Below, one piece after another: positions 36,420 through 46,064 of a DNA stretch of 64,000 nt (within the stretch, counting starts at the first letter, position 1; each line of letters starts with the position of its first letter). The notes beneath the pieces were generated by a model. That model made no database searches. It was given only the letters and a program-made list of their open reading frames with translations, and was not told the DNA's origin. The stretch is from Dyella sp. A6. GTDB lineage: Bacteria > Pseudomonadota > Gammaproteobacteria > Xanthomonadales > Rhodanobacteraceae. The position numbers and the translations under genes are program-made. The DNA lies in NCBI RefSeq assembly GCF_036320485.1, contig NZ_CP132911.1:1736001-1800000 (forward strand), written 5' to 3'.

Positions 36420-37271
36420 TCATACCGCCTTACAGATGGGTGGCAGTTGCGCCATGTGAAGCAACACACCCGCGAGGCTCTTCAGGTCCTGCTGGTTGTG
36501 CGCCAGGACGCGCCTGAGGTTCACGGCCGAGCCGCCGCGCAGATAGCTCAGCCAGGCCGCCGGGGCTTCGGCGCCGGGTAGATCGTCCTCACGCACCACT
36601 CCCAGCAACTCGCGCTCGGCGGTTGCCAGGCGGCAGTTTGCCCACACACCCTTCCAGTGCCGGCGTACGGGGTGCAGCAGGTCGAGGTGCCCGAGCCCGA
36701 CGAGCGGGTTTTCAAGCCGGGCCAGCCGGTAGCGGGTGGCCAGCAGTGGGGCGTCGTAGCACTTGCCGTTGTAGCTGACGAGTACGGTGTCCGGCGCAAG
36801 CCATGTGGCGAAGGTGCGCAGCATGGCCGCTTCGGCACCGATCGCCGTGATCGTAAGTTGCCGGATACGAAAGCGCCCGTCAGCCAGCCAGTCTGCGGCG
36901 CCGATCATCCATGCGCGCGTGCCGGTACCGCCGGCGAGGCCGGTCGTCTCGGTATCGATGTGCAGCAGCCGGCGATGGGGCACCGGTTCGGTCCAGCGGG
37001 CGAAGGCGGTATCGATCAGTGGGGCGGGGCGTCCCCAGTCCATGAGCGCTTCGGTAAGGAACAACCCGGGTTCGATCTCGACCCCTGGCACGAACCGGTC
37101 GCATGCCGTGTTCTTCTGCGGGACCGCACCCTGCATGCGCGCACGTCGACGAATCACCTCGAGCACGTCGGGCGCGAGCGTCGGCCTGGCCGGGGTCGGC
37201 CGGGATGCCTGGCCCGACTGCGTACGCAGTTGGCGCAAGCGTGCCGCCAGATCGCTCACAGGGCCACCCAT
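36420..37271 (-). CDS. RNase H-like exonuclease (YprB/MrfB-like)
   Basis: A 283-residue protein whose DEDD-type exonuclease core is visible: LLHIDTETTGLAGGTG (Exo I Asp/Glu), LVSYNGKCYDAPLL (Exo II) and HNQQDLKSLAGVL (final Asp). This is the ribonuclease H-like domain of the YprB family. In Bacillus subtilis YprB (MrfB) works with the helicase YprA (MrfA) in mitomycin C damage repair. Here it overlaps the end of the helicase gene by 16 bases, the same partnership. A tetratricopeptide tail found in some members is absent. Confidence 0.9.
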   Translation of the reverse strand: MGGPVSDLAARLRQLRTQSGQASRPTPARPTLAPDVLEVIRRRARMQGAVPQKNTACDRFVPGVEIEPGLFLTEALMDWGRPAPLIDTAFARWTEPVPHRRLLHIDTETTGLAGGTGTRAWMIGAADWLADGRFRIRQLTITAIGAEAAMLRTFATWLAPDTVLVSYNGKCYDAPLLATRYRLARLENPLVGLGHLDLLHPVRRHWKGVWANCRLATAERELLGVVREDDLPGAEAPAAWLSYLRGGSAVNLRRVLAHNQQDLKSLAGVLLHMAQLPPICKAV

Positions 37272-39664
37272 AGCGCCAGTACGCGCAAGGCCAGTGCTTT
37301 CGGTGTCGTGTCTGCCGTCTCATCCGCCGCCAGTACCGGACCCACGCAGCCCGGGCAGCCGGCGGTGCATTCGCAGCGCTCGATCAAGGTGATGGACTGC
37401 GCCACCAGGTCCTCGCGCCGGTGGAACAGCGGCTCGCTCTGGCCGATGCCGCCGGGGAAGGCATCGTAGAGGTAGACGGTCGGGGTGAAGGGCGCATCCG
37501 CGGCCAGCGTTGCCGGCTGTCCATCGGTACCGCAGAGCTGACCACGGCCGCTTGCGTCCGTGCTGACAAACCACGCGCCATCGCCACTGCCCACGGCCTT
37601 CTGGAGATCACGCGCCTCGGCCATCACGGCCACGGTCGCGACGATGTGCAGCGCATAGGCCGCACCCAGGAAGCCGTCGAGCGCCTGCTGGCGTTGTTCG
37701 AACGCGGAGTCCAGCACGGCCTGTGGCAGCTGCCACCACACCGCCGTGGTGTGCAGCTCCTGGTCGGGCAGGTTCACCGGGCCGTAGCCGATGTTTTCGT
37801 GCGAGTAGAAGCGGATCTTCTTGTAGCCCGGCACGCGCCGCACCACGTGCACCTCCCCATGGTGGGCCTGGCCGCATCCGGCCGGGGCATCGTCGAAGGC
37901 ATCGAGCACCTTGAGCTTGGTGTAGTCGATCGCGTCGGTGTAGTAGTCCACGTGGGTACGCGTGACGTAGGCCTTGCGGCCCTCCCAGTCCAGCCGCTCC
38001 ACCTGGTAGGGCACGGACTGGATCATGTGGATCGCACCCTCGTACAGCGTGACCGCGGCGGCGGTGTAGTCGACCTCGGCGATGATCGTCTGCCGCCCGT
38101 TCGTGCGGTCCACCACCACGAAGTTGCCGTCGGCGACCGCGCGCAGCGAGACCGCGATGGCCGGGTAGCTGTCGGCGATCCACTCCCAGCGATCGCCTTC
38201 GCGATGGAGCACGCCTTCCTCACCCAGCACCTCGAGCCACGGCGTGGCCAGCTCGGTACCGAACAGCTCGTCGCCGACAAAGGGCAATTCGAAGGCCGCA
38301 CAACGGATGTGGTCCAGCAGGATCAATGGCTGGTTGGGCTGGATGCGCGCATGCTCCGGCGGCGCACCCTGGAAGAATTCCGGATGCCGCACCAGGTACT
38401 GGTCCAGCGGATCGGAACTGGCCACCAGCACGCCGAGGGCCGATTGCTGCCGCCGGCCGGCACGGCCGAAGCGCTGCCAGGTGGCGGCGACGGAGCCGGG
38501 GTAGCCGTTGAGCACCACCGCATCGAGGCTGCCGATGTCCACGCCCAGCTCCAGCGCCGAGGTGCTGACGATGCCGTCGACGGTGCCGGCGCGCATCTCG
38601 CGTTCCGCCGCACGCCGCTCTCGGGGCAGGTAGCCCCCGCGGTAGGCACGGATCCGTGCGGGCTTGCGCGGATCGCTGTCGAACACGTCCTTCAGGTACT
38701 TGGTCAGCACCTCGACCATGGTGCGTGACTGCGCGAACACCAAGGTCTTCAGGCCCGACTTGATCGCCAGTCGCGCGATGCGGTTTGTCTGCGAGCGTGC
38801 CGACGCCCGCAGGCCCAGGTCCGGATTGACCACCGGGGGATTCCACAGGAGGACGTGCTTGTCACCGGTGGGGGCGCCGCTCTCGGTGATCGCGGTCACG
38901 GCATCCTCGATCAGTGCTTCGGCGTGTTCCTTGGGATTGCCGATGGTGGCCGAGCACAGGATGAATTGCGGCGTCACCCCATAGAACGCACACACACGCT
39001 TCAGGCGGCGGATCACGTTGGCTACATGCGAGCCGAACACGCCGCGGTAGGTGTGCACCTCGTCGATCACCACGTAGCGCAGGTTCTCGAAGAACTGCGC
39101 CCACTTGGTGTGATGGGGCAGGATGGCCTGGTGCAGCATGTCCGGGTTGCTCACCACCACGTCGCCATGCAGCCGGATCGCCTGACGTGCATCGCCGGGC
39201 GTGTCGCCATCGAAGGTGAAGGCCTTCACCCCCAGCGCACCGGCCTGATTGAGCTCCAGCAGCTCGGCCACCTGGTCCTGCGCCAGCGCCTTGGTCGGGA
39301 AGAGGTACAGCGCCTTGGCGTGTGCGGTCATCGCGGCGGTGATGACTGGCAGCGTGTAGCAGAGCGACTTGCCCGAGGCCGTGGGCGTGACGATGGCCAC
39401 GTGCTCGCCCGATTGCGCCGCCGCCCAGGCCTGGGCCTGATGGTTGTAGAGCTGTGCGATGCCCCTCGCGCGCAGGGCCTGCGCGAGGGCAGGCGGCAGG
39501 TCGTCGGGCAAGGGCGCAAAGATGCCGCCCTGGCCCGGTACGGTGAACGTGCCGGTGATGCAGCCGGCATAACGTCGGGTCAGCCGCTGGGCCAGGCTGA
39601 GGCCATCGCCGCCCCGGCGCAGGACCAGGTCGTCGGAGGCGTAGCGATCGGGCAGGGCGTTCAT
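37256..39664 (-). CDS. DEAD/DEAH helicase with DUF1998 (YprA/MrfA-like)
   Basis: An 802-residue superfamily 2 helicase. Motifs: Walker A TPTASGKSL, motif II DEVH (VVIDEVHTYRG), motif III LCSATIGN, and domain 2 VSTSALELGVDIG and RFGRAGRR. The C-terminal DUF1998 region ends in the four-Cys cluster CECTAGCPGC. Bacillus MrfA has the same zinc-binding cysteines and unwinds DNA at mitomycin adducts with MrfB. The start at 39664 drops an upstream extension of low-quality sequence. The gene is divergent from lexA2, and a palindrome I take for the LexA2 operator lies 170 bases upstream, so SOS control is plausible. Confidence 0.93.
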   Translation of the reverse strand: MNALPDRYASDDLVLRRGGDGLSLAQRLTRRYAGCITGTFTVPGQGGIFAPLPDDLPPALAQALRARGIAQLYNHQAQAWAAAQSGEHVAIVTPTASGKSLCYTLPVITAAMTAHAKALYLFPTKALAQDQVAELLELNQAGALGVKAFTFDGDTPGDARQAIRLHGDVVVSNPDMLHQAILPHHTKWAQFFENLRYVVIDEVHTYRGVFGSHVANVIRRLKRVCAFYGVTPQFILCSATIGNPKEHAEALIEDAVTAITESGAPTGDKHVLLWNPPVVNPDLGLRASARSQTNRIARLAIKSGLKTLVFAQSRTMVEVLTKYLKDVFDSDPRKPARIRAYRGGYLPRERRAAEREMRAGTVDGIVSTSALELGVDIGSLDAVVLNGYPGSVAATWQRFGRAGRRQQSALGVLVASSDPLDQYLVRHPEFFQGAPPEHARIQPNQPLILLDHIRCAAFELPFVGDELFGTELATPWLEVLGEEGVLHREGDRWEWIADSYPAIAVSLRAVADGNFVVVDRTNGRQTIIAEVDYTAAAVTLYEGAIHMIQSVPYQVERLDWEGRKAYVTRTHVDYYTDAIDYTKLKVLDAFDDAPAGCGQAHHGEVHVVRRVPGYKKIRFYSHENIGYGPVNLPDQELHTTAVWWQLPQAVLDSAFEQRQQALDGFLGAAYALHIVATVAVMAEARDLQKAVGSGDGAWFVSTDASGRGQLCGTDGQPATLAADAPFTPTVYLYDAFPGGIGQSEPLFHRREDLVAQSITLIERCECTAGCPGCVGPVLAADETADTTPKALALRVLALWVAL

Positions 39665-39835
39665 GCGGTGGTCTCGGCGGGCAGGGGGCGTCAGTGAATC
39701 GCGTCGCGATCTCACCCCGTGAGATCGCCGCGGGTGAGGCTGGAGGAGCGGCGGTGTCGACGGCCGCTCAGGACATCCCGGTAACCCCTTGATCCCGTTT
39801 GCGTGACGTTTGAGGGGCTGATTTTTCTCTTTCAT

Positions 39836-39855
39836 TTTCACCTAAAAAGGTGAAA
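39836..39855. promoter_or_regulatory. Candidate LexA2 operator
   Basis: A perfect palindrome with 7-bp arms, TTTCACC-TAAAAA-GGTGAAA, 2 bases before the lexA2 start and overlapping its Shine-Dalgarno sequence. It differs from the E. coli LexA box and from the Xanthomonas LexA1 box, as expected for a second LexA. It lies between the mutagenesis operon and the divergent helicase-nuclease pair. Confidence 0.7.
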
Positions 39856-39857
39856 CT

Positions 39858-40487
39858 GTGCGAACCATGACCCTGCAACTTACCCACCGTCAGTCCAACA
39901 TCCTCAGCTTCATCCGCAGCTACCTCGCGCGGCATGGCGAGGCCCCCACGCTGGAGGACATCGGCGAGGCCCTGGCCATCGCCAGCGTCAGTGCGGTGCT
40001 CAAGCACGTGCGCTCGCTGGAGGCCAAGGGGCGTCTGGTCATCATCCCGAACCTGGCCCGTGGTATCCGTCTGGTCGAGGAAGACGATCCGCTGGACCGG
40101 GACACCCTGGAGCTGCCGCTGATCGGCAAGATCGCCGCCGGCGAGCCGATCGTGTCGACCGACGGCATCGAGCGCACGGTACGGCTCGCTCGAACGCTGT
40201 TCCGGATGCGTCCGGACTATCTGCTGCGGGTGGTCGGTCGCTCGATGATCGGCGAGGGTATCGACGATGGCGACCTGGTGGCTGTCCAGGCAACCTCCAT
40301 CGCGCGGCATGGCCAGGTGGTGGTGGCGCGTGTGGCCGGCGACAGCTTCACCATCAAGAAGCTGTACCGGAAAGACGGCGTGATCCGTCTCTTGCCCAAC
40401 AGTCCGGGCTACCAGCCGATCGAGGTCGATCCCACCGAGGACTTCGCGATTGAGGGCCTGTACGCCGGCCTGATCCGGGGCGCGTGA
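39858..40487 (+). CDS. lexA: LexA repressor (LexA2 of the mutagenesis cassette)
   Basis: A 209-residue SOS repressor. The N-terminal winged helix has SVSAVLKHVRSLEAKGRL. The self-cleavage site is Ala94-Gly95 (GKIAAGEPI), with catalytic Ser129 (VGRSMIGEGIDDGD) and Lys167 (DSFTIKKLY) conserved. Its recognition helix differs from canonical LexA, fitting the unusual palindrome in front. A GTG at 39858 has AGGTG 5 bases upstream; ATG at 39867 is the alternative. It heads lexA2-imuA-imuB-dnaE2, a known arrangement in Xanthomonadales and pseudomonads. Confidence 0.95.
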   Translation: MRTMTLQLTHRQSNILSFIRSYLARHGEAPTLEDIGEALAIASVSAVLKHVRSLEAKGRLVIIPNLARGIRLVEEDDPLDRDTLELPLIGKIAAGEPIVSTDGIERTVRLARTLFRMRPDYLLRVVGRSMIGEGIDDGDLVAVQATSIARHGQVVVARVAGDSFTIKKLYRKDGVIRLLPNSPGYQPIEVDPTEDFAIEGLYAGLIRGA

Positions 40488-41110
40488 TGGCGGCCGTCGT
40501 TGCCCTGTCGGAGCTTATCGACGCGCGCCGCGTCTGGCGTGCTCGCGCCGAGCCCGTACCCGCCGCTACCGAGTCCACCGGCTGGTCGTCCCTGGACGCG
40601 GCACTACCGACGCAGGGCTGGCCCGAGGCGTCGGTGACCGAGATCCTGTTGCCCGCCGATGGGGTGGGCGAGTTGCGCCTGGTGCTTCCGACGCTCGCAC
40701 GACTGAGTCACGGCACCCGCCCGGTGATGCTCATCGCGCCGCCGTACCTGCCGTGTGCGATGGGTTGGCGACAGCGCGGTGTCGCGCTTGCCACCCTGCA
40801 TATCGTCCACGCGGCCGAGGCCGAGGTGCTGTGGGCTGCCGAGCAGTGCCTGCGCTCGGGCAGCTGTTCGGCGGTGCTCGCCTGGCCCCGTGAGGCCAAC
40901 GACCGCGCCCTGCGTCGGTTGCAGGTGGCGGCCGATACCGGCCATGCACTCGCCTTCGTGTTCCGCGACCGCCGCCACGCCGTGCAGGCGTCGCCCGCGC
41001 CGTTGCGCCTTGTGGTCGAGACCACGCCGGTCCCGGGCCTGCGGGTCCTGAAGTGCCGCGGCGGTCAGCCACCGGCGACCGTCCTGGCGTGGCCGGATAC
41101 CCGGCAGTGA
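40487..41110 (+). CDS. imuA: ImuA, translesion synthesis accessory protein
   Basis: A 207-residue RecA/SulA-like protein. GWSSLDAALPTQGWPEASVTEILL, then RPVMLIAPPYLPCAMGWRQRGV, match ImuA of the ImuA-ImuB-DnaE2 mutasome. It lacks the RecA Walker A lysine, as in the family. Its ATG overlaps the lexA2 stop (GTGATGG). In Mycobacterium and Caulobacter the homologous ImuA' or ImuA helps assemble the mutagenic polymerase after SOS induction. Confidence 0.93.
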   Translation: MAAVVALSELIDARRVWRARAEPVPAATESTGWSSLDAALPTQGWPEASVTEILLPADGVGELRLVLPTLARLSHGTRPVMLIAPPYLPCAMGWRQRGVALATLHIVHAAEAEVLWAAEQCLRSGSCSAVLAWPREANDRALRRLQVAADTGHALAFVFRDRRHAVQASPAPLRLVVETTPVPGLRVLKCRGGQPPATVLAWPDTRQ

Positions 41111-41122
41111 GGGGGACGGTCG

Positions 41123-42523
41123 ATGTTGTGGGTTTGCCTTCTACTGCCACACCTGGCGCTGGACGGTGTGCTTCGCCAGCACGCCGACCCGGGGCCGTTG
41201 GTGCTGGTCGATGGTCCACCTCACGCGCGGGTGCTGGTCGCGGTCAACGACGCCGCGCATGCAGCGGGACTGCGTGTGGGGCAACGGCTGGCGGCAGCGG
41301 AGACGGTGCTGGCCCGTTTCGCCTGCGTGCCGGTCGATGCGCGCGACATCGATCGCCATCATGCGCTCATTGCCGCGGTCGCCTACCGCTACAGCGCCGA
41401 GGTCAGCCTGCTGCCCGAGGCGGTGGTCCTGGAGGTCAGCCGTAGCCGATCGCTGTTTGGCGAGGGCCCCGAGATTGCGCGCCGCTTGCAGGCGGAGGTC
41501 GAGGCGCTGGGCTTTCGGCACCGGATCGCCGCCGCGCCCACACCGCATGCGGCCTGGCTCCTGGCCGGCGTGAAGGATGGCGCGTGGGCTGACACGCCGA
41601 GAGAGGCCCAGTCGCAGCTGGACCGCGTACCGCTCTCCCATGCCCGCCTCGCCGAGGCGGATGCCACCATGCTGGCCAGGATGGGCATGCGCACGCTGGG
41701 CCAGGTGCGGCGGCTGCCGCGCGCCGGCCTGCAGCGCCGGTTGGGACGCGGGCTGCTCGATCACCTCGATCGCCTGTCGGGCGCCGCGCCCGCCGGTCTC
41801 TCGCTGTACCGTCCGCCCGACCGGGTGGACGGGCGCGTGGATCTGGCTTTCGAGGTGGAGAACACTGCTGCGCTGGTCTTTCCGCTGCGCCGCCTGACGG
41901 GCGATCTGGCTGCGTTTCTCGCGATTCGGGACGGTGGCGTGCAGCGCTTCGTGGTGACGCTTGAGCATCGCGAGGGGGCGACGTCGGTGCCGGTGGGGCT
42001 CCTCGCCCCGGAGCGCGAGGCCGAGGTACTGTTCGACGCGGCGCGCGGGCGCATGGCGAACGTGATCCTGCCGGCGCCGGTGGTCGCGATCGGCCTGCAG
42101 GCCGATCACCTGCCGCCGTTCGAACCGGAAGGGCGGGATCTGTTCGATGCCCGCCCGATCGGCGCGGTGCCTTTTGCCCAACTGCGCGAACGCTTGCGGG
42201 CACGGCTGGGTGAGGACGCGGTCGTGCAGCTGCGCAGCACCACCGACCCCCGGCCCGAACGCTCGCAGGATCAGGGCGCCGGTGGCGAGGGACGCATCGA
42301 GCAGCTGCCGCGTCCGACCTGGCTGCTGCCACGACCGATGCCGCTGCGTGGACCGGCGCCCGCCATCCTGGCGGGGCCCGAGCGCATCGAAACGGGTTGG
42401 TGGGACGGTGAGGTGGTGCGGCGCGACTACTACATCGTGCGCACCAGCCAGGGCCAGCGTGCCTGGGTGTTCTGTCCGCCCGGCGAACCGGGCCGCTGGA
42501 TGCTGCACGGCTGGTTCGCGTGA
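41123..42523 (+). CDS. imuB: ImuB, Y-family polymerase-like protein
   Basis: A 466-residue inactive Y-family polymerase. The polymerase fold ([12 protein letters not shown] at the N terminus, thumb-like [23 protein letters not shown]) is present, but the two catalytic acidic pairs of DinB/UmuC are not recognisable, as in other ImuB proteins. [11 protein letters not shown] near the C terminus may be the clamp-binding segment. ImuB acts as a scaffold joining the beta clamp, ImuA and DnaE2. It overlaps dnaE2 at the GTGATGG junction. Confidence 0.94.
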   Translation: MLWVCLLLPHLALDGVLRQHADPGPLVLVDGPPHARVLVAVNDAAHAAGLRVGQRLAAAETVLARFACVPVDARDIDRHHALIAAVAYRYSAEVSLLPEAVVLEVSRSRSLFGEGPEIARRLQAEVEALGFRHRIAAAPTPHAAWLLAGVKDGAWADTPREAQSQLDRVPLSHARLAEADATMLARMGMRTLGQVRRLPRAGLQRRLGRGLLDHLDRLSGAAPAGLSLYRPPDRVDGRVDLAFEVENTAALVFPLRRLTGDLAAFLAIRDGGVQRFVVTLEHREGATSVPVGLLAPEREAEVLFDAARGRMANVILPAPVVAIGLQADHLPPFEPEGRDLFDARPIGAVPFAQLRERLRARLGEDAVVQLRSTTDPRPERSQDQGAGGEGRIEQLPRPTWLLPRPMPLRGPAPAILAGPERIETGWWDGEVVRRDYYIVRTSQGQRAWVFCPPGEPGRWMLHGWFA

Positions 42524-45500
42524 TGGACTACGCCGAGCTCCACTGCCTCTCGAACTTCTCCTTCCACCGCGGGGCCTCGTCCGCGCGAGAACTGTTCGAG
42601 CGCGCGAAGGCGTGCGGTTACCGGGCGCTGGCGATCACCGACGAGTGCACCATGGCCGGCATCGTGCGGGCGCTGGAAGCCTCCCGCGCCACGGGCGTGG
42701 CGCTCATCGTCGGCACCGAGATCCAGCTGGCCGACGGACCCAAGCTGGTCCTGCTGGCCGAGACCCAGGCCGGCTACACCGCGCTGTGCCACCTCATCAC
42801 CCGCGGGCGTCGCGCCTCCGCCAAAGGCGAGTACCGCCTGACCCGGGCCGACTGTGCGGACGGCCTGCCGGGCGTGCTCGCGCTCTGGGTGCCGGACCGG
42901 GAGCCCGATGCGGACGAGGGGGCCTGGGTGCGGTCGGTCTTCGGCGATCGCGCATGGCTGGCCGTCGAACTGGTACGCGACCACGACGATGCCGCGCGCC
43001 TGGCCATGCTCACCGCCCTGGGCGCCACCCTGGACTTGCCCTGCGTCGCTGCGGGCGATGTGCACATGCATGTGCGTCGACGCCTGCCGTTGCAGCAGAC
43101 CCTGACCGCGATCCGCCACGGCGTCACCCTGATGGATGCGGGGGAGGTACTTTTCCGTAACGGTGAGCGGCACCTGCGCCGGCGGGACGTGCTGGCCTCG
43201 ATCTATCCGGCCGCATTGCTTGAGGAGACCGTGCGCATCGCTGCGCGCTGCACCTTCACGCTGGACGAGCTCCAGTATCGCTACCCGACCGAGCTGGTCC
43301 CGGCCGGTCACACCGCCGACACCTGGCTGCGTCACCTCACCGAGACAGGTGCACAATGGCGCTGGCCGGGCGGCATGCCCGATCCGGTCCGTCGGCAGAT
43401 CGAGCACGAGCTCGCGCTGATCGAGGAACTGCAGTACGCGTCCTATTTCCTCACCGTGCACGACATCGTCCGGTTTGCCCGCGAGCGGGGCATCCTCTGC
43501 CAGGGGCGTGGCTCGGCGGCCAACAGCGCGGTGTGCTTTGCGCTGGGTGTGACCGAGGTCGATCCGGCACGGATGAACCTCCTGGTGGAACGCTTCATCA
43601 GCAAGGAGCGCAACGAACCGCCGGACATCGACATCGACTTCGAGCACGAGCGGCGCGAAGAGGTCATCCAGTACATCTACCGCAAGTACGGTCGCGAGCG
43701 CGCCGCATTGGCCGCCACGGTGATCTGCTACCGCGGCAAGAGCGCGGTGCGCGATGTGGCCAAGGCGCTGGGCCTGCCGCCCGAGTCAGTCGACCGGCTG
43801 AGTCGGGTACTGGCGTGGTGGGAGGGCGAGACCTCGCTCGATGAACGCCTCCAGGAGCAGGGCTTCGATCCGGCCAGCCCACGCATCCAGCGCGTCCTAC
43901 GGCTGACCCGCGAGCTTCTGGACATGCCGCGTCACCTGTCCCAGCACGTCGGCGGTTTCGTGATCGCCGACGCGCCCCTGCATGAACTGGTACCGGTCGA
44001 GAACGCGGCGATGCCCGAGCGCACGATCATCCAGTGGGACAAGGATGACCTCGACACCCTGGGTCTGCTCAAGGTCGACTGCCTCGCGCTCGGCATGCTG
44101 ACCTGCATCCGCAAGTGCCTGGCGCTTCTCGAGGCGCATGATGGCCTGGACCTCACCATGGCGACGCTGCCGGCGGAGGACCCGGCGACGTACCGGATGA
44201 TCCAGCGCGCCGACACGGTCGGGGTGTTCCAGATCGAGTCGCGGGCGCAGATGGCGATGCTGCCGCGCCATCGGCCGGCGAACTTCTACGACCTGGTGAT
44301 CCAGGTGGCGATCGTGCGTCCCGGCCCGATCCAGGGTGACATGGTGCATCCGTACCTGCGCCGGCGTCGCGGGGAGGAGCCCATCGATTACCCGTCCGAG
44401 GATCTCAAAAGCGTGTTCGAGCGCACCCTCGGCGTGCCGCTCTTCCAGGAGCAGGTGATGAAGCTCGCCATCGTTGCGGCGGGCTACACCGCGGGCGAAG
44501 CGGATCAGCTTCGCCGTTCCATGGCCGCGTGGAAGCGCCATGGCGGAATGGAGCCGCACCGGGTGCGCATCACCCAGGGCATGCTCGAACGCGGCTACAC
44601 CGCCACTTTCGCCGCCCAGCTCTTCGAGCAGATCAAGGGCTTCGGCAGCTATGGGTTCCCCGAAAGTCATGCGGCCAGCTTCGCCGGCATCGTCTACGCC
44701 AGCTGCTGGCTGAAGTGCCACCACCCGGCGGCGTACGCCTGTGCACTCCTCAACAGCCAGCCCATGGGCTTCTATGCACCAAGCCAGATCGTGCAGGACG
44801 TGCAACGTCACCGCGTCGACGTGCGGCCGGTCGACGTGCGCTTCAGTCACTGGGACAGCACGCTGGAGGCCGACGGGACCGGGGCCTGGGCGCTGCGGCT
44901 TGGACTGCGCCAGGTGCGCGGCCTGAAGGACACTGCGGCACGTCGCCTAGTCGCGGCGCGAAGGGCAGGGGCATTCCGCGACGTGGCGGATCTGTGCGGC
45001 CGGGCCGGTCTGGATACACGCGACCGGGAGGCCCTGGCCGATGCCGGCGCCCTGAAAGGCCTGGCCGGTCATCGCCACCGTGCGCAGTGGGCGGTGACCG
45101 GGGTCGAGGCGCAGCTGCCGCTCTTCGGGCACACGAGTCCGGCCGAGGCCGCCGTGGTGCTGCCCCTGCCGAGTGTCATCGACGATACCGAGGCCGACTA
45201 TGCGCGCGTGGGTGTCAGCCTCGGGCCGCATCCACTGCGCCAGCTCAGGCCGCGCCTACGTGCGATGCGCTGCCTGGACAGTCAGGCGTTGCAGCGGTTG
45301 CCCGACGGTCGCTGGGTTCGTGTCGCCGGGCTGGTCGTACTGCGGCAGCGTCCGTCCACGGCAAGCGGTGTCACCTTCGTCTCGATGGAGGACGAGCATG
45401 GCCTGGTCAACGTGATCGTCTGGCGCCAGGTCGCCGAGGCCTACCGCCAGGTGTTCCTGACCTCGAACCTCCTGGCGGTGGAGGGCGTGTGGCAGCAGGT

Positions 45501-45591
45501 CGACGGCAGTGCGCATGTCATTGCACGGCGGATCCATGATCTCTCGGGGCTATGGACTTCGCTGGAGACGAGGTCGCGGGATTTTCGGTAG
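42523..45591 (+). CDS. dnaE2: Error-prone DNA polymerase DnaE2
   Basis: A 1022-residue C-family polymerase. The N-terminal PHP domain begins [18 protein letters not shown], with His residues in place but Asn replacing a metal ligand, as usual for DnaE2. The catalytic aspartates are in [12 protein letters not shown] (Asp368-Asp372), followed by the fingers and the helix-hairpin-helix region. A C-terminal OB domain ([21 protein letters not shown]) completes it. No proofreading residues are expected. It is the last gene of the SOS operon and is followed by an IS110 remnant. Confidence 0.97.
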   Translation: MDYAELHCLSNFSFHRGASSARELFERAKACGYRALAITDECTMAGIVRALEASRATGVALIVGTEIQLADGPKLVLLAETQAGYTALCHLITRGRRASAKGEYRLTRADCADGLPGVLALWVPDREPDADEGAWVRSVFGDRAWLAVELVRDHDDAARLAMLTALGATLDLPCVAAGDVHMHVRRRLPLQQTLTAIRHGVTLMDAGEVLFRNGERHLRRRDVLASIYPAALLEETVRIAARCTFTLDELQYRYPTELVPAGHTADTWLRHLTETGAQWRWPGGMPDPVRRQIEHELALIEELQYASYFLTVHDIVRFARERGILCQGRGSAANSAVCFALGVTEVDPARMNLLVERFISKERNEPPDIDIDFEHERREEVIQYIYRKYGRERAALAATVICYRGKSAVRDVAKALGLPPESVDRLSRVLAWWEGETSLDERLQEQGFDPASPRIQRVLRLTRELLDMPRHLSQHVGGFVIADAPLHELVPVENAAMPERTIIQWDKDDLDTLGLLKVDCLALGMLTCIRKCLALLEAHDGLDLTMATLPAEDPATYRMIQRADTVGVFQIESRAQMAMLPRHRPANFYDLVIQVAIVRPGPIQGDMVHPYLRRRRGEEPIDYPSEDLKSVFERTLGVPLFQEQVMKLAIVAAGYTAGEADQLRRSMAAWKRHGGMEPHRVRITQGMLERGYTATFAAQLFEQIKGFGSYGFPESHAASFAGIVYASCWLKCHHPAAYACALLNSQPMGFYAPSQIVQDVQRHRVDVRPVDVRFSHWDSTLEADGTGAWALRLGLRQVRGLKDTAARRLVAARRAGAFRDVADLCGRAGLDTRDREALADAGALKGLAGHRHRAQWAVTGVEAQLPLFGHTSPAEAAVVLPLPSVIDDTEADYARVGVSLGPHPLRQLRPRLRAMRCLDSQALQRLPDGRWVRVAGLVVLRQRPSTASGVTFVSMEDEHGLVNVIVWRQVAEAYRQVFLTSNLLAVEGVWQQVDGSAHVIARRIHDLSGLWTSLETRSRDFR

Positions 45592-45668
45592 CGCCGGGAT
45601 GGGGCATGGGCAACCAGTTATGAGTTCTTGGGGGTAGGCCTGATGCAGGCTGCGGCGGCGATCCTCGA

Positions 45669-45929
45669 TCATCCTTCTCGTAAGTGACCTTGATATCGGG
45701 GGTGAACCCGTTTCACTTGATGGCCGAAGGCGGTGAGTTGGCGGCTCAGATGGTGAGCCCCGGCGCAGGCTTCCATTACCAGCGTACAAGCCTGAAAGTT
45801 CGCCAAGAAGTCAATCATCGACTTGCGGCTAAGCTTCTTCCGGAACACCGCTTTGCCGTGACGATCCTGACCATGCAGGTGGAACGTATGCTTGCCCAGG
45901 TCAATGCCGATCAACGTGACGTTTTGCAT
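45669..45929 (-). pseudogene. IS110-family transposase N-terminal remnant
   Basis: About 85 codons of an IS110 transposase (MQNVTLIGIDLGKHTFHLHG, with the DEDD first Asp, then LVMEACAGAHHLSRQL and VKRVHP) break off after RYQGHLREG. The family needs more than 300 residues, so the C-terminal two thirds are missing. It may be the counterpart of the C-terminal IS110 remnant at 34930-35110, although the strands differ. Confidence 0.8.
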
Positions 45930-46015
45930 GAGCGTGGCCTCCTTGGAAAACTTCACCCTACCGCGGAGCCCAGGATAGGGTGGGGAGGGGCCATCTCATT
46001 AATTCTGCATACGCT

Positions 46016-46029
46016 CTGATCAAGATCAA
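46016..46029. promoter_or_regulatory. FNR/ANR box upstream of hemN
   Basis: CTGATCAAGATCAA, one base from the FNR consensus TTGAT-N4-ATCAA, ends 35 bases before the hemN start. The FNR-type regulator gene is the second gene of this stretch. Confidence 0.75.
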
Positions 46030-46064
46030 GGCGACCGGGCGATGACTTCGGCAGACTGTCTGCC

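Noticed and set aside
37421..38728. A 435-codon frame antisense to the helicase gene
   Set aside because: It is the shadow of the helicase codons; no motif or ribosome-binding site, and the helicase motifs are complete on the other strand.
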